A stretch of 5,207 nt of DNA from Betaproteobacteria bacterium (lineage in GTDB: Bacteria > Pseudomonadota > Gammaproteobacteria > Burkholderiales > SG8-39): the NCBI GenBank assembly GCA_005884335.1, contig VBCJ01000234.1, positions 1 through 5,207 of the forward strand. The letters are read 5' to 3'. The position numbers and the translations under genes are program-made. A model generated the notes under the pieces. It saw only the letters and a program-made list of their open reading frames with translations. It was not told where the DNA came from and ran no database searches. Positions 1 to 4,964 of this stretch are shown here, piece by piece. Every line of letters starts with the position of its first letter. Positions within the stretch are counted from its first letter, which is position 1.

Positions 1-927
1 GATCTCGGCCTTGTGAAACGCGCCGAGAGCCTCCGGAGTCTGTTGCTCGCGCCGCGGGATCTCCTGCCCCAGATCGGCCAGGCGCGCTCGCACCGTCGCA
101 TCGGCGAGCGCCGCGACAATGGCTCCGTTCAGCTTCGCCACGACCTCGCGGGGCGTGCCGCGCGGCGCCCAGATTCCGTACCACACCGAAACATGCAGCC
201 CCGGCAGGCCCGCTTCGTCCACGGTGGGTATCTCAGGCGCCGCCGCGAAGCGTGTCTTCGCGGTGATCGCGTAGGCCCTGATCTTGCCGCCGCGCACCTG
301 CGGAATGGAGTTCGAAGCCTGGTCGATCATCAGTTCGATGCGACCGCCGACGAGATCCAGCATCGCCGGCCCCGAGCCTTTGTAGGGCACGAGCTCGAAC
401 CGTGTTCCGGTCGCGTTCTGGAAATAGATTCCGCCGATGTGCGTCGCCGATCCCGATCCGGCGGTTCCCGCCGAGGCCTTGCCCGGATTGGCCTTCAGCC
501 ACCCGATCAATTCCTTCAGGTCTCGTGCCGGCAAGGAAAGGCTCGCGACGATCATCAGCGGATTGCTCGCGATCATCGCCAGGGGTTCCAGATCCTTGAG
601 CAGGTCGTACTGCAGCGGATAGACCGCGCCGTTGATGACGTGGGTGCCCCAGTGGCCGATGCTGAGCGTGTAGCCGTCGGGGGCGGCGCGCGCGACCCGG
701 CCCACACCGAGGGTGCCGGACGCGCCGACGACGTTTTCCACCACGATGGTCTGGCCGAGCGTCTTCGCCATGGGGATGCCGACGATGCGGGCGATCGTGT
801 CCACCGGCCCGCCCGCGGCAAACGGCACCACCATCGTGACCGGCCGCGACGGGTAGCTCTGGGCTGCGGCCGCCGAAATGCCCGCGAGAACTGCGGCGAG
901 GGTGAAGGCCATCGATCGAACTTTCAT
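1..927 (-). CDS. Bug/TctC-family tripartite tricarboxylate transporter substrate-binding protein, 3' end cut by window
   Basis: This is a periplasmic solute receptor of the Bug (TctC) family, which captures small carboxylates and similar ligands, in some cases for a TctAB membrane permease. The 309 visible codons are open to the window edge. The family is usually about 320-330 residues, so only a short C-terminal piece is missing. Residues 1-22 form a signal peptide with a likely Ala-Ala-Ala/Gln cleavage. After it come the family hallmarks: YPSRPVTMVVPFAAGGPVD at 25-43, AAPDGYTL at 81-88, a GTAGSGSATH loop at 154-163, VPYKGSGPAMLDLVGG at 180-195 and APRGTP at 254-259. The start ATG (925-927) has a GGGGAGGG Shine-Dalgarno just upstream at 930-937. 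No tctA or tctB gene is visible, as is common for Bug proteins, which are often orphans. The ligand cannot be predicted. Family assignment is secure. Confidence 0.95.
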   Translation of the reverse strand, partial: MKVRSMAFTLAAVLAGISAAAAQSYPSRPVTMVVPFAAGGPVDTIARIVGIPMAKTLGQTIVVENVVGASGTLGVGRVARAAPDGYTLSIGHWGTHVINGAVYPLQYDLLKDLEPLAMIASNPLMIVASLSLPARDLKELIGWLKANPGKASAGTAGSGSATHIGGIYFQNATGTRFELVPYKGSGPAMLDLVGGRIELMIDQASNSIPQVRGGKIRAYAITAKTRFAAAPEIPTVDEAGLPGLHVSVWYGIWAPRGTPREVVAKLNGAIVAALADATVRARLADLGQEIPRREQQTPEALGAFHKAEI

Positions 928-1008
928 TTCCCTCCCCTGCGGGGAACGCCGAGCGCCGAGTTTAAGTCTATTATGAATACCGACAAACCAAACAGTCGAG
1001 GAGACCCC
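928..1008. promoter_or_regulatory. Divergent intergenic region between the Bug gene and the CDGSH gene
   Basis: This 81-base gap must hold promoters for both flanking genes. On the plus strand, TATTAT at 969-974 is a fair -10 box for the CDGSH gene, but no good -35 sits at the right distance. On the minus strand, CATAAT (970-975) lies 18 bases from a TCGACT -35-like element (994-999), so the two -10 candidates overlap. A 7-base tandem repeat, CGCCGAG twice (947-960), and a CCCC-TGC-GGGG inverted repeat (934-944) overlapping the Bug Shine-Dalgarno are also present. Promoter positions are inference only. Confidence 0.35.
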
Positions 1009-1233
1009 ATGGCACGAATCGTAAGGCGCAACCGCGACCATCCCTATGAAGTCAAGATAGGCGGTGAGGCCCAATACATCTGCGCCTGCGGACTCTCGGG
1101 CAACCTACCCTTCTGCGACAGTTCGCACAAGCTCACCAAGGGCGAGACTCCGGGGAAGCTCCACTGGTACGACGAAGGCGGGAAGCGTCACGACGCGAAG
1201 GACGCCTATCCCGGGATCCGCAGCGACGAGTAG
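1009..1233 (+). CDS. Small CDGSH-type iron-sulfur protein
   Basis: This 74-residue protein is a single CDGSH-type iron-sulfur domain (mitoNEET-related family). These domains bind a [2Fe-2S] cluster through three Cys and one His; roles proposed for the family include electron transfer and cluster transfer. The ligand pattern C-x-C-x8-C-x3-H is complete: Cys25, Cys27, Cys36 and His40 in YICACGLSGNLPFCDSSHK. The eponymous CDGSH is CDSSH here, so Gly38 has become Ser while all four ligands remain. The start is ATG 1009, supported by GAGGAG at 998-1003 at good spacing. An in-frame ATG at 973 has no ribosome binding site and overlaps the candidate -10 box. No signal peptide or membrane segment is visible, so the protein is probably cytoplasmic. 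The physiological partner is unknown. Confidence 0.88.
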   Translation: MARIVRRNRDHPYEVKIGGEAQYICACGLSGNLPFCDSSHKLTKGETPGKLHWYDEGGKRHDAKDAYPGIRSDE

Positions 1234-1270
1234 CGCTCGGGAGCGCGGAGCGCCGCAAGGGACGCTTGCG
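1233..1270. terminator. Two small hairpins between convergent genes, possible weak terminators
   Basis: Directly after the CDGSH stop codon lies GCGCTC-GG-GAGCGC (1233-1246). It is followed by CGCAAG-GGACG-CTTGCG (1254-1270) and then CCTTTAG on the plus strand. Neither is followed by a real T-tract on either strand, so these would be weak intrinsic terminators at best. Their place between convergent genes (1009-1233 plus, 1274-1513 minus) fits a shared termination zone. Confidence 0.35.
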
Positions 1271-1273
1271 CCT

Positions 1274-1513
1274 TTAGTACCGCTTTCCGGCGCTGAACTC
1301 CACTTTAAGGCGCGCCACCTGCTTTCGCACCGCCTCGAGCTCGGCCCGGGCCGCCTTGGCCTTCAGCACCTTCTCTTCGTGCGGCGCGGCATCGCCGTTC
1401 TCCGAAGACGGGGACGACAAGGCTGCCTGAGCGTCGCGGAACCGGCTCGCCGCCGCGTTCCACCGCTCGACCAGCTGCTGTTCCTGTTCCCGCCATGCTT
1501 TTCGCTTGTCCAT
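1274..1513 (-). CDS. Small charged coiled-coil protein of unknown function
   Basis: This is a 79-residue soluble protein that I cannot assign to a named family. It is highly charged and almost entirely helical in pattern. Helix one covers residues 1-33 (MDKRKAWREQEQQLVERWNA...), a flexible Ser/Pro/Asn/Gly linker covers about 33-45, and a second heptad-like helix covers 46-73 (EEKVLKAKAARAELEAVRKQ and onward). It ends in a basic tail, FSAGKRY. This suggests a helical hairpin or an oligomerising coiled coil. There is no signal peptide, transmembrane segment or Cys. The start is ATG 1511-1513. No purine-rich Shine-Dalgarno precedes it, although a weak promoter (TCGACA 1545-1550, 17 bases, TATCCT 1522-1527) would place transcription start nearly at the ATG. 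It is separated from the cold-shock gene upstream by a strong terminator, so it probably has its own promoter. The clean helical composition is why I believe this frame over its overlapping rivals. Confidence 0.65.
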   Translation of the reverse strand: MDKRKAWREQEQQLVERWNAAASRFRDAQAALSSPSSENGDAAPHEEKVLKAKAARAELEAVRKQVARLKVEFSAGKRY

Positions 1514-1521
1514 GGAGCCGC

Positions 1522-1550
1522 AGGATATAGAAGCGCCCCCGTTCTGTCGA
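1522..1550 (-). promoter_or_regulatory. Candidate promoter for the coiled-coil protein gene
   Basis: Reading the minus strand, TCGACA (1545-1550; five of six with TTGACA) is followed after 17 bases by TATCCT (1522-1527; four of six with TATAAT). A start about seven bases beyond the -10 would fall near 1515, two bases before the ATG, which implies a leaderless or almost leaderless message. This agrees with the missing Shine-Dalgarno. The match is modest and such boxes occur by chance. Confidence 0.3.
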
Positions 1551-1607
1551 GGAATGGGCGTTTGCGGCGCGCAACCTCAACCCGCCCCCCTGTTTCGGAG
1601 CCCACAT

Positions 1608-1634
1608 AAAAAAAGCCCGGCTGCCCGGGCTTTT
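1608..1634 (-). terminator. Rho-independent terminator of the cold-shock gene
   Basis: A perfect inverted repeat, GCCCGG (1615-1620), CTGC loop, CCGGGC (1625-1630), is extended by A/T pairs to a ten-base stem. On the minus strand it is followed by seven T residues (complement of 1608-1614), which makes a textbook intrinsic terminator 22 bases after the cold-shock stop codon. The plus strand also has TTTTCTT after the stem, so it could work in both directions. Confidence 0.92.
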
Positions 1635-1655
1635 CTTCGCGGCTTGCGCCGTTTG

Positions 1656-1862
1656 TTACGCGATGGGCTTGATGTTGACGGCCTGATCGCCTTTCGGACC
1701 GGCGGTGACATCGAAGGACACCTTCTGGTTCTCCTTCAGGGACTTGAAGCCGCTGCCCTGGATCGCCGAGAAGTGGGCGAACAGATCCTTGCCGCCGCCG
1801 TCCGGGGTGATGAACCCGAAACCCTTGGAGTCGTTGAACCACTTGACCGTACCTGTACTCAT
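1656..1862 (-). CDS. Cold-shock domain protein, CspA family
   Basis: This 68-residue single-domain cold-shock protein is an RNA/ssDNA-binding OB-fold chaperone that melts secondary structure in mRNA and can act as a transcription antiterminator. The sequence starts MSTGTVKWFNDSKGFGFITP. The RNP1 motif KGFGFI is at 13-18 and an RNP2-like motif, DLFAHF, at 26-31. The aromatic surface residues Trp8, Phe9, Phe15, Phe17, Phe28, His30 and Phe31 are all present. The length is normal for the family (about 65-70). The start is ATG 1860-1862, because homologous proteins begin at this MxxGTVKWF segment; the open frame upstream has no family resemblance. AGGAA at 1871-1875 serves as the ribosome binding site. 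The gene appears monocistronic, with its own promoter near 2013-2041 and a terminator at 1608-1634. Whether it is cold-induced cannot be told from the protein. The family contains many paralogues, so I give no numbered symbol. Confidence 0.97.
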   Translation of the reverse strand: MSTGTVKWFNDSKGFGFITPDGGGKDLFAHFSAIQGSGFKSLKENQKVSFDVTAGPKGDQAVNIKPIA

Positions 1863-2006
1863 TTGCACATTTCCTAAAAAATTATAAGAAGGCTTTCGCC
1901 CGGAGCGCGGGAACTTCAAGGGGAGAGAAAAAACGGCGACCTGATGAGATGAGCTTGCGTAAGCGGCTGCAGCTGGACCAGACGATCTCGACTTGGAGAA
2001 TCCTGC
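1863..2006 (-). promoter_or_regulatory. Long 5' leader of the cold-shock gene
   Basis: With the promoter at 2013-2041, transcription should begin near 2006, leaving a leader of about 144 bases. Long leaders of similar size act as cold-responsive structured regions in E. coli cspA. Visible elements, read on the minus strand, are a GCTT-ACGC-AAGC hairpin (1953-1964), a TTTTTTCTCTCCCC pyrimidine tract (1920-1935), a GGC-GAAA-GCC stem with a GNRA tetraloop (1891-1900), an A/T-rich stretch and the AGGAA ribosome binding site (1871-1875). I see no clear match to the E. coli cold box. The thermosensor role is inference. Confidence 0.55.
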
Positions 2007-2030
2007 GCGCTCCTTATACACGCGCGCTCC
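2005..2030 (-). repeat. 9-base direct repeat around the -10 box
   Basis: GGAGCGCGC occurs exactly twice on the minus strand, at 2022-2030 and 2005-2013, with an 8-base gap that holds most of the -10 box. The two copies also carry self-complementary GCGCGC cores, so they could pair with each other in single-stranded form. Function is unknown; it could be a repressor site or chance in GC-rich DNA. Confidence 0.5.
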
Positions 2031-2041
2031 GGCTGCGTCAA
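2013..2041 (-). promoter_or_regulatory. Sigma-70 promoter of the cold-shock gene
   Basis: The minus strand reads TTGACG (2036-2041), a 17-base spacer, then TATAAG (2013-2018). Each box matches five of six consensus bases at optimal spacing, the best promoter in the window. The -35 box contains the TGA stop codon of the diguanylate cyclase gene (2038-2040). A 9-base direct repeat, GGAGCGCGC, occurs at 2022-2030 in the spacer and at 2005-2013 at the start site, 17 bases apart, and could be an operator. Confidence 0.75.
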
Positions 2042-3087
2042 GCATGCGGCGCCGCGTCGGAGAGCGTCGGGTCCGGCTGGGGCGCAGGCTGCCCGGCGCA
2101 AACCACTCGATTGCGGCCCGCCTTCTTGGCCGCATACAGAGCGTCATCGGCGTGCTTCATCCACGAGTCCGGTGATTCGCCGCGTCGAAGCTCGGCGACC
2201 CCGATGCTCAGCGTCACCTGCAAGTCTTCGAGCAGACGCGACTCCGCGGTCGAAGCGCGAAGCTCCTCGGCGACGAGGGCCGCCGCGGCTTCCTGCGTGT
2301 CGGGCAGCAACAACATGAATTCCTCGCCGCCGATGCGAAAAAGCAGGTCGAGCTTGCGCGAGCGTTTTTCGATCAGCGAGACGATGCCCTTCAGCACACT
2401 GTCGCCCTTCGCGTGGCCGAATTGATCGTTGATGCTCTTGAAGCGATCGACATCGATCAGCAGAAGCGAAGTCGGGGCCGAGTTGCGCCGCAGCCGTTCG
2501 ATGGCGTCGCTCAAGGAGCGCTCCATGTGGCGCCGGTTGAAGACGCCGGTCAGCGGGTCCACGAGCGCCTGGTCGAGGAGCCTGCGGTGCAGGTCGACGA
2601 TGATGCTCAGGACGATATTGACCAGGATGATGGTGAGCGTCAGCGTGACGAAAAATCGAATGGTGAACGCAAGGCCGATGTAGTGATACACCAGCGCGCT
2701 GATGATCAGAAGCAGCAAAATGCTGCCTGCATTGGCCATGCGCCGCGAAAGCGCGAAACTGAAGAGCAGCACCGCGGGATAGCACCACAGCGCGCCGAAA
2801 AAGCCCTGGGTCTTGAGGGAAATTGCCATGCCCGCCACGATGGGGACAAGAAGCAGGATCAGCGGAATGGGCGGAGGTTTCTTCAGGTAGATGGCGAACG
2901 CGTCGATGCCGAGAACAAGCACCGCGCACACGATACCCGCCCCCAACGCAGGGTTCCCCTGCACGAAAGCGTTGACGGCGAACGGAAGGAGGCAAACCAC
3001 TACGGCGCTCGCGAGGCCGTACATGATCCGCTCGCGATAGGGGGCGAGGGGATCCTCTCCGGTTTCGACTGGCTTTGTCCCTTCCAT
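2038..3087 (-). CDS. Membrane-bound diguanylate cyclase (GGDEF domain)
   Basis: This 349-residue enzyme is predicted to make cyclic di-GMP from two GTP at the inner membrane. The N-terminal half has six hydrophobic segments, roughly 23-42, 46-68, 75-92, 96-114, 121-140 and 143-165, forming a membrane sensor that I cannot match to a named MASE-type domain. A short linker (166-175) leads into a complete GGDEF domain at about 176-331. It opens with DPLTGVFNRRHME (177-189) and carries DVDRFKSINDQFGHAKGD (212-229) with the metal-binding Asp region and guanine-contacting Asn220. The active-site loop is RIGGEEF (251-257), followed by LSIGVAE (293-299) and ADDALYAAKKAGRN (313-326). RKLD at 244-247 lies exactly five residues before GGEEF, the position of the RxxD product-inhibition site. 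The start is ATG 3085-3087 after GGGGAGGGG (3092-3100). The Pro-rich tail after 331 is non-conserved in look. The gene follows the TPR/barrel gene by 69 bases and may be co-transcribed. Activity is strongly predicted; the sensed signal is unknown. Confidence 0.95.
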   Translation of the reverse strand: MEGTKPVETGEDPLAPYRERIMYGLASAVVVCLLPFAVNAFVQGNPALGAGIVCAVLVLGIDAFAIYLKKPPPIPLILLLVPIVAGMAISLKTQGFFGALWCYPAVLLFSFALSRRMANAGSILLLLIISALVYHYIGLAFTIRFFVTLTLTIILVNIVLSIIVDLHRRLLDQALVDPLTGVFNRRHMERSLSDAIERLRRNSAPTSLLLIDVDRFKSINDQFGHAKGDSVLKGIVSLIEKRSRKLDLLFRIGGEEFMLLLPDTQEAAAALVAEELRASTAESRLLEDLQVTLSIGVAELRRGESPDSWMKHADDALYAAKKAGRNRVVCAGQPAPQPDPTLSDAAPHA

Positions 3088-3156
3088 TGCGCCCCTCCCC
3101 AGGCGGCAGTCAGTTACGAGTTCCCATCCTATTACAAAGAAAATCGACCCTGAACC

Positions 3157-4527
3157 CTATTTTTCCAGGGAAGCTTCGATACCGGCCATCAACTGGTGAC
3201 GGCTGTAGTCGTAGGTGTCCAGGTTCGATTCGTTTCGATAGTAGCTGTAGTCGATGAAAACGCGCCACGGAGCGGCCACTGGACGGCTCGCGCGCAGGGC
3301 GAACCCGTAACGCTGGTCCCTGCGCGTGACCTCGAGGATGCCCTGGGCGCCCCCGTCGATGAGATTGGGATCGCGGTAGCGGCTGACGCGATATTCGCCG
3401 CGCGCGTCGGCCTGCCAGCCGGCGAGGTTGCGCAGAGCGACGCTCGCGAAGAGCGAATGCCGCGTCGGCGAGGCGCTGAAGAATTCGCTCCCCTGCTGGA
3501 GATCCCTGCGGTCGTTGAGCTCGAGTTGATAGCCGACGCGCAGAAGAGCGCTCGCCAGCGCGAACCCCGCGTCCGCCGACAAACGCTGCTGCCGGCCGTC
3601 GAGGTATTCGAAGCCGCCGCCGCCGGCGAAGTGCCCGAGCTGATAGCGCCCGCGCAGCTCGCCGCCGGCATCCAGGCGCCAGCTCGCCTGCGCATCGACC
3701 GACGCGACCTGCTGGAGGCGGTCACCGCCGATGTACGCCGTCTCGAAATAACCGCCGACGCTGGTCTGCGCGCGACCCGAATCGGTCTCGTAGCTCAAGC
3801 CGGCGCGCGATCCCCTCACGTCGAATTGGCTCAGATCTGCGTACTTGCGCAGGACCAGGCCGCCGTGGGCAACCCACCCGCGCTCGGTGTTCCCGGCCAG
3901 GCGGTGGGTCGCGGCGGCCAGCGCTTCGACGAATCGGTCGCCCTGGTGGCTGACCCCGACCGTCGCCGCGTCCGGCGACAGCGTCGCGTTGCTGTCGTAG
4001 CCGCCGGCCAGGGAGATCACGGCGCTCGTCTGCGGCGAGGGCGGCGCGCCGCGCAGCCGCTCGAAGGCCGTCGCCGCGAGAGCGCGCAAGTTCGGGTCCG
4101 CGGTCGTGCGGTGCGCCTCTCCGAAGTATTCCATCGCCTGCTGCGGGCGACCCGCGCGCTGCGCGGACAGGCCGAGGTTGTAGCGGGCGAGGGGGGCCCA
4201 CTTGGGATCGGGCGCGAGCGCCTGGAACTCGCGCTCGGCCTCTTCGTAGCGGCCCAGCCGGTAATACGTCGCGCCGAGGTCGTAGTGCAGACCCGGAGTG
4301 TCCAGGCCCGCCCGAAGCGCATCGAGGAACGATTGAAGCGCCGCTGGGTAGTCGCCCGCGCGGAACGCGGCGATGCCGCGCTCGGCAGCCAGCTCGCCGT
4401 CCGCGGCGGCGCGGACAGGCTGCCACGGAACGGGAATCAGGAGTAATGCGACGATGACGAAGCAGGAAAGCCGAAAGGCGCTTGTTTTTCCCCTTTGCGT
4501 CCTTCGACGACGAATAAACGCGCGCAC
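3157..4527 (-). CDS. TPR protein with C-terminal outer-membrane beta-barrel
   Basis: This 456-residue exported protein has three parts. Residues 1-40 are a signal peptide with a long basic N-region (RRRRTQRGK) and a hydrophobic core SCFVIVALLLIPVP. Three TPR-like helical pairs follow at about 45-74, 78-107 and 112-141, with a degenerate fourth at 145-160; LHYDLGATYYRLGRYEEAE (80-98) is a canonical match. From about 167 to the end, alternating polar/hydrophobic strands rich in Gly, Tyr, Arg and Asp, opening with SLAGGYDSNATLSPD, look like a 12-14-stranded barrel. Periplasmic TPR plus barrel is the architecture of BcsC, PgaA and Slam-type proteins, but this one is much smaller than BcsC and I cannot assign it to any of them. 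The last strand seems to end at Leu454 with Glu-Lys after it, not the usual terminal Phe/Trp. The start is uncertain: GTG 4525-4527 is the only usual start codon ahead of the signal core, it has no clear ribosome binding site, and it lies in a hairpin. Confidence 0.82.
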   Translation of the reverse strand: MRAFIRRRRTQRGKTSAFRLSCFVIVALLLIPVPWQPVRAAADGELAAERGIAAFRAGDYPAALQSFLDALRAGLDTPGLHYDLGATYYRLGRYEEAEREFQALAPDPKWAPLARYNLGLSAQRAGRPQQAMEYFGEAHRTTADPNLRALAATAFERLRGAPPSPQTSAVISLAGGYDSNATLSPDAATVGVSHQGDRFVEALAAATHRLAGNTERGWVAHGGLVLRKYADLSQFDVRGSRAGLSYETDSGRAQTSVGGYFETAYIGGDRLQQVASVDAQASWRLDAGGELRGRYQLGHFAGGGGFEYLDGRQQRLSADAGFALASALLRVGYQLELNDRRDLQQGSEFFSASPTRHSLFASVALRNLAGWQADARGEYRVSRYRDPNLIDGGAQGILEVTRRDQRYGFALRASRPVAAPWRVFIDYSYYRNESNLDTYDYSRHQLMAGIEASLEK

Positions 4528-4557
4528 CCGCCGGAGTGTACTCCGGCAGGGCGCGCA
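4521..4557 (-). terminator. GC-rich hairpin over the start of the TPR/barrel gene
   Basis: GCCGGAGT and ACTCCGGC (4530-4547) form a perfect 8-base stem around two bases. The stem extends with a bulge and one mismatch through CCC/GGG and GCGC/GCGC to about 4522-4556. It sits 19 bases beyond the stop codon of the 106-residue protein and is followed on the minus strand by TTTATT, a poor U-tract. It could be a weak terminator or attenuator, an mRNA-stabilising 3' end, or, since the GTG start of the next gene is in its 3' arm, a translational control element. Confidence 0.5.
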
Positions 4558-4575
4558 TTCACCGGAACGAGCGCG

Positions 4576-4896
4576 TTACGGGCGCTTGCCTGGGGGTGTC
4601 GGTTTGTCCCGCATTCGCGCCGCGTCAGATACGGCTTGTCCGAACTGTTGGCCGCTGAGATCCACCTTGTCGCGAGCCAAGGTTGCGGTCCTCTGGCCGA
4701 AGGCCGACGCCGCCTGCCCTTGGAGAGACGCCGTGTCGGGGAGCGCGAGGGGCAACTTGATCTCGCCGGCTGCGCCGGCGGACGCATTGGCAGGCACGAC
4801 GTCCATCGTCACCTCGAGGTCGCGCTGCTGCGCCCACGCGCCCGACATCCCGAGAACGAGAGTCGCACCGATCGCATACCGTGTGAATCGCTTCAT
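4576..4896 (-). CDS. Small exported protein of unknown function
   Basis: This is a 106-residue protein that I do not recognise. Residues 1-22 (MKRFTRYAIGATLVLGMSGAWA) are a clean Sec signal peptide with an AWA/QQ cleavage site. The mature 84 residues begin with QQRDLEVTMDVVPANASAG, continue with an Ala/Gly/Gln-rich middle and end in a basic Pro-rich tail (RMRDKPTPPGKRP). It has no Cys, no lipobox and no second hydrophobic segment, so it is probably a free periplasmic or secreted protein. Its first mature segment could form a beta strand; the rest looks partly disordered. The start ATG (4894-4896) is fixed by a perfect AGGAGG (4903-4908) six bases upstream; an in-frame TTG at 4917 is not needed. 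It lies 60 bases after the partial gene on the right and 48 before the TPR/barrel gene, all in the same direction, which suggests a shared role in the envelope. Confidence 0.82.
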   Translation of the reverse strand: MKRFTRYAIGATLVLGMSGAWAQQRDLEVTMDVVPANASAGAAGEIKLPLALPDTASLQGQAASAFGQRTATLARDKVDLSGQQFGQAVSDAARMRDKPTPPGKRP

Positions 4897-4942
4897 GATG
4901 CACCTCCTGCTTTGCAAATCACTTCCCTTCCGCCGGCCCAGC

Positions 4943-4964
4943 GTCTTACATTCGTCTTACATTC
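4943..4964 (-). repeat. 11-base perfect tandem repeat at a gene end
   Basis: GTCTTACATTC occurs twice in direct succession (4943-4953, 4954-4964). On the minus strand this reads GAATGTAAGAC twice, and the first copy contains the TAA stop codon (4957-4959) of the partial gene. The second copy lies wholly in the 60-base gap before the 106-residue protein gene. It may be a recent slippage duplication or a two-site operator. Confidence 0.8.

Noticed and set aside
13..1233. 406-residue open frame on the plus strand
   Set aside because: Only its last 74 codons (from 1009) are real. The earlier part is antisense to the Bug protein gene, is Arg-rich and shows no family pattern; it is joined to the CDGSH frame merely by lack of a stop codon.
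1881..1886. Perfect TATAAT on the minus strand just before the cold-shock gene
   Set aside because: It would start transcription inside the ribosome binding site, and no -35 box lies 16-18 bases upstream. It is more likely part of an A/T-rich translation-enhancing leader segment.
1918..1938. T-rich tract in the cold-shock leader as a terminator for the diguanylate cyclase gene
   Set aside because: No stable stem lies directly before the T run; the nearest hairpin (1953-1964) has four pairs and is about 17 bases away.
1656..2147. 163-residue extended frame for the cold-shock protein
   Set aside because: The N-terminal extension crosses the promoter and leader and has no similarity to the family; the 68-residue form from 1862 has normal length and a ribosome binding site.
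2413..3153. 246-residue open frame on the plus strand
   Set aside because: It is antisense to the diguanylate cyclase, of low-complexity charged composition (many Gln, Arg, Asp) mirroring the membrane helices on the other strand.
3196..4446. 416-residue open frame on the plus strand
   Set aside because: It lies opposite the TPR/barrel gene in GC-rich DNA, has the Arg/Ala/Val/Glu composition of an antisense shadow and lacks a ribosome binding site or domain pattern. The minus-strand frame has a signal peptide and TPR motifs.
3722..4558. 278-residue minus-strand frame starting at ATG 4558, as an alternative start for the TPR/barrel gene
   Set aside because: It is out of frame with the TPR protein and its translation is Arg/Pro-rich with no motif. 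A frameshift joining the two is not required, since GTG 4527 already yields a full signal peptide.
4897..4917. TTG start at 4917 for the small exported protein
   Set aside because: The ATG at 4894-4896 has a perfect AGGAGG at six-base spacing, and the signal peptide begins properly there.
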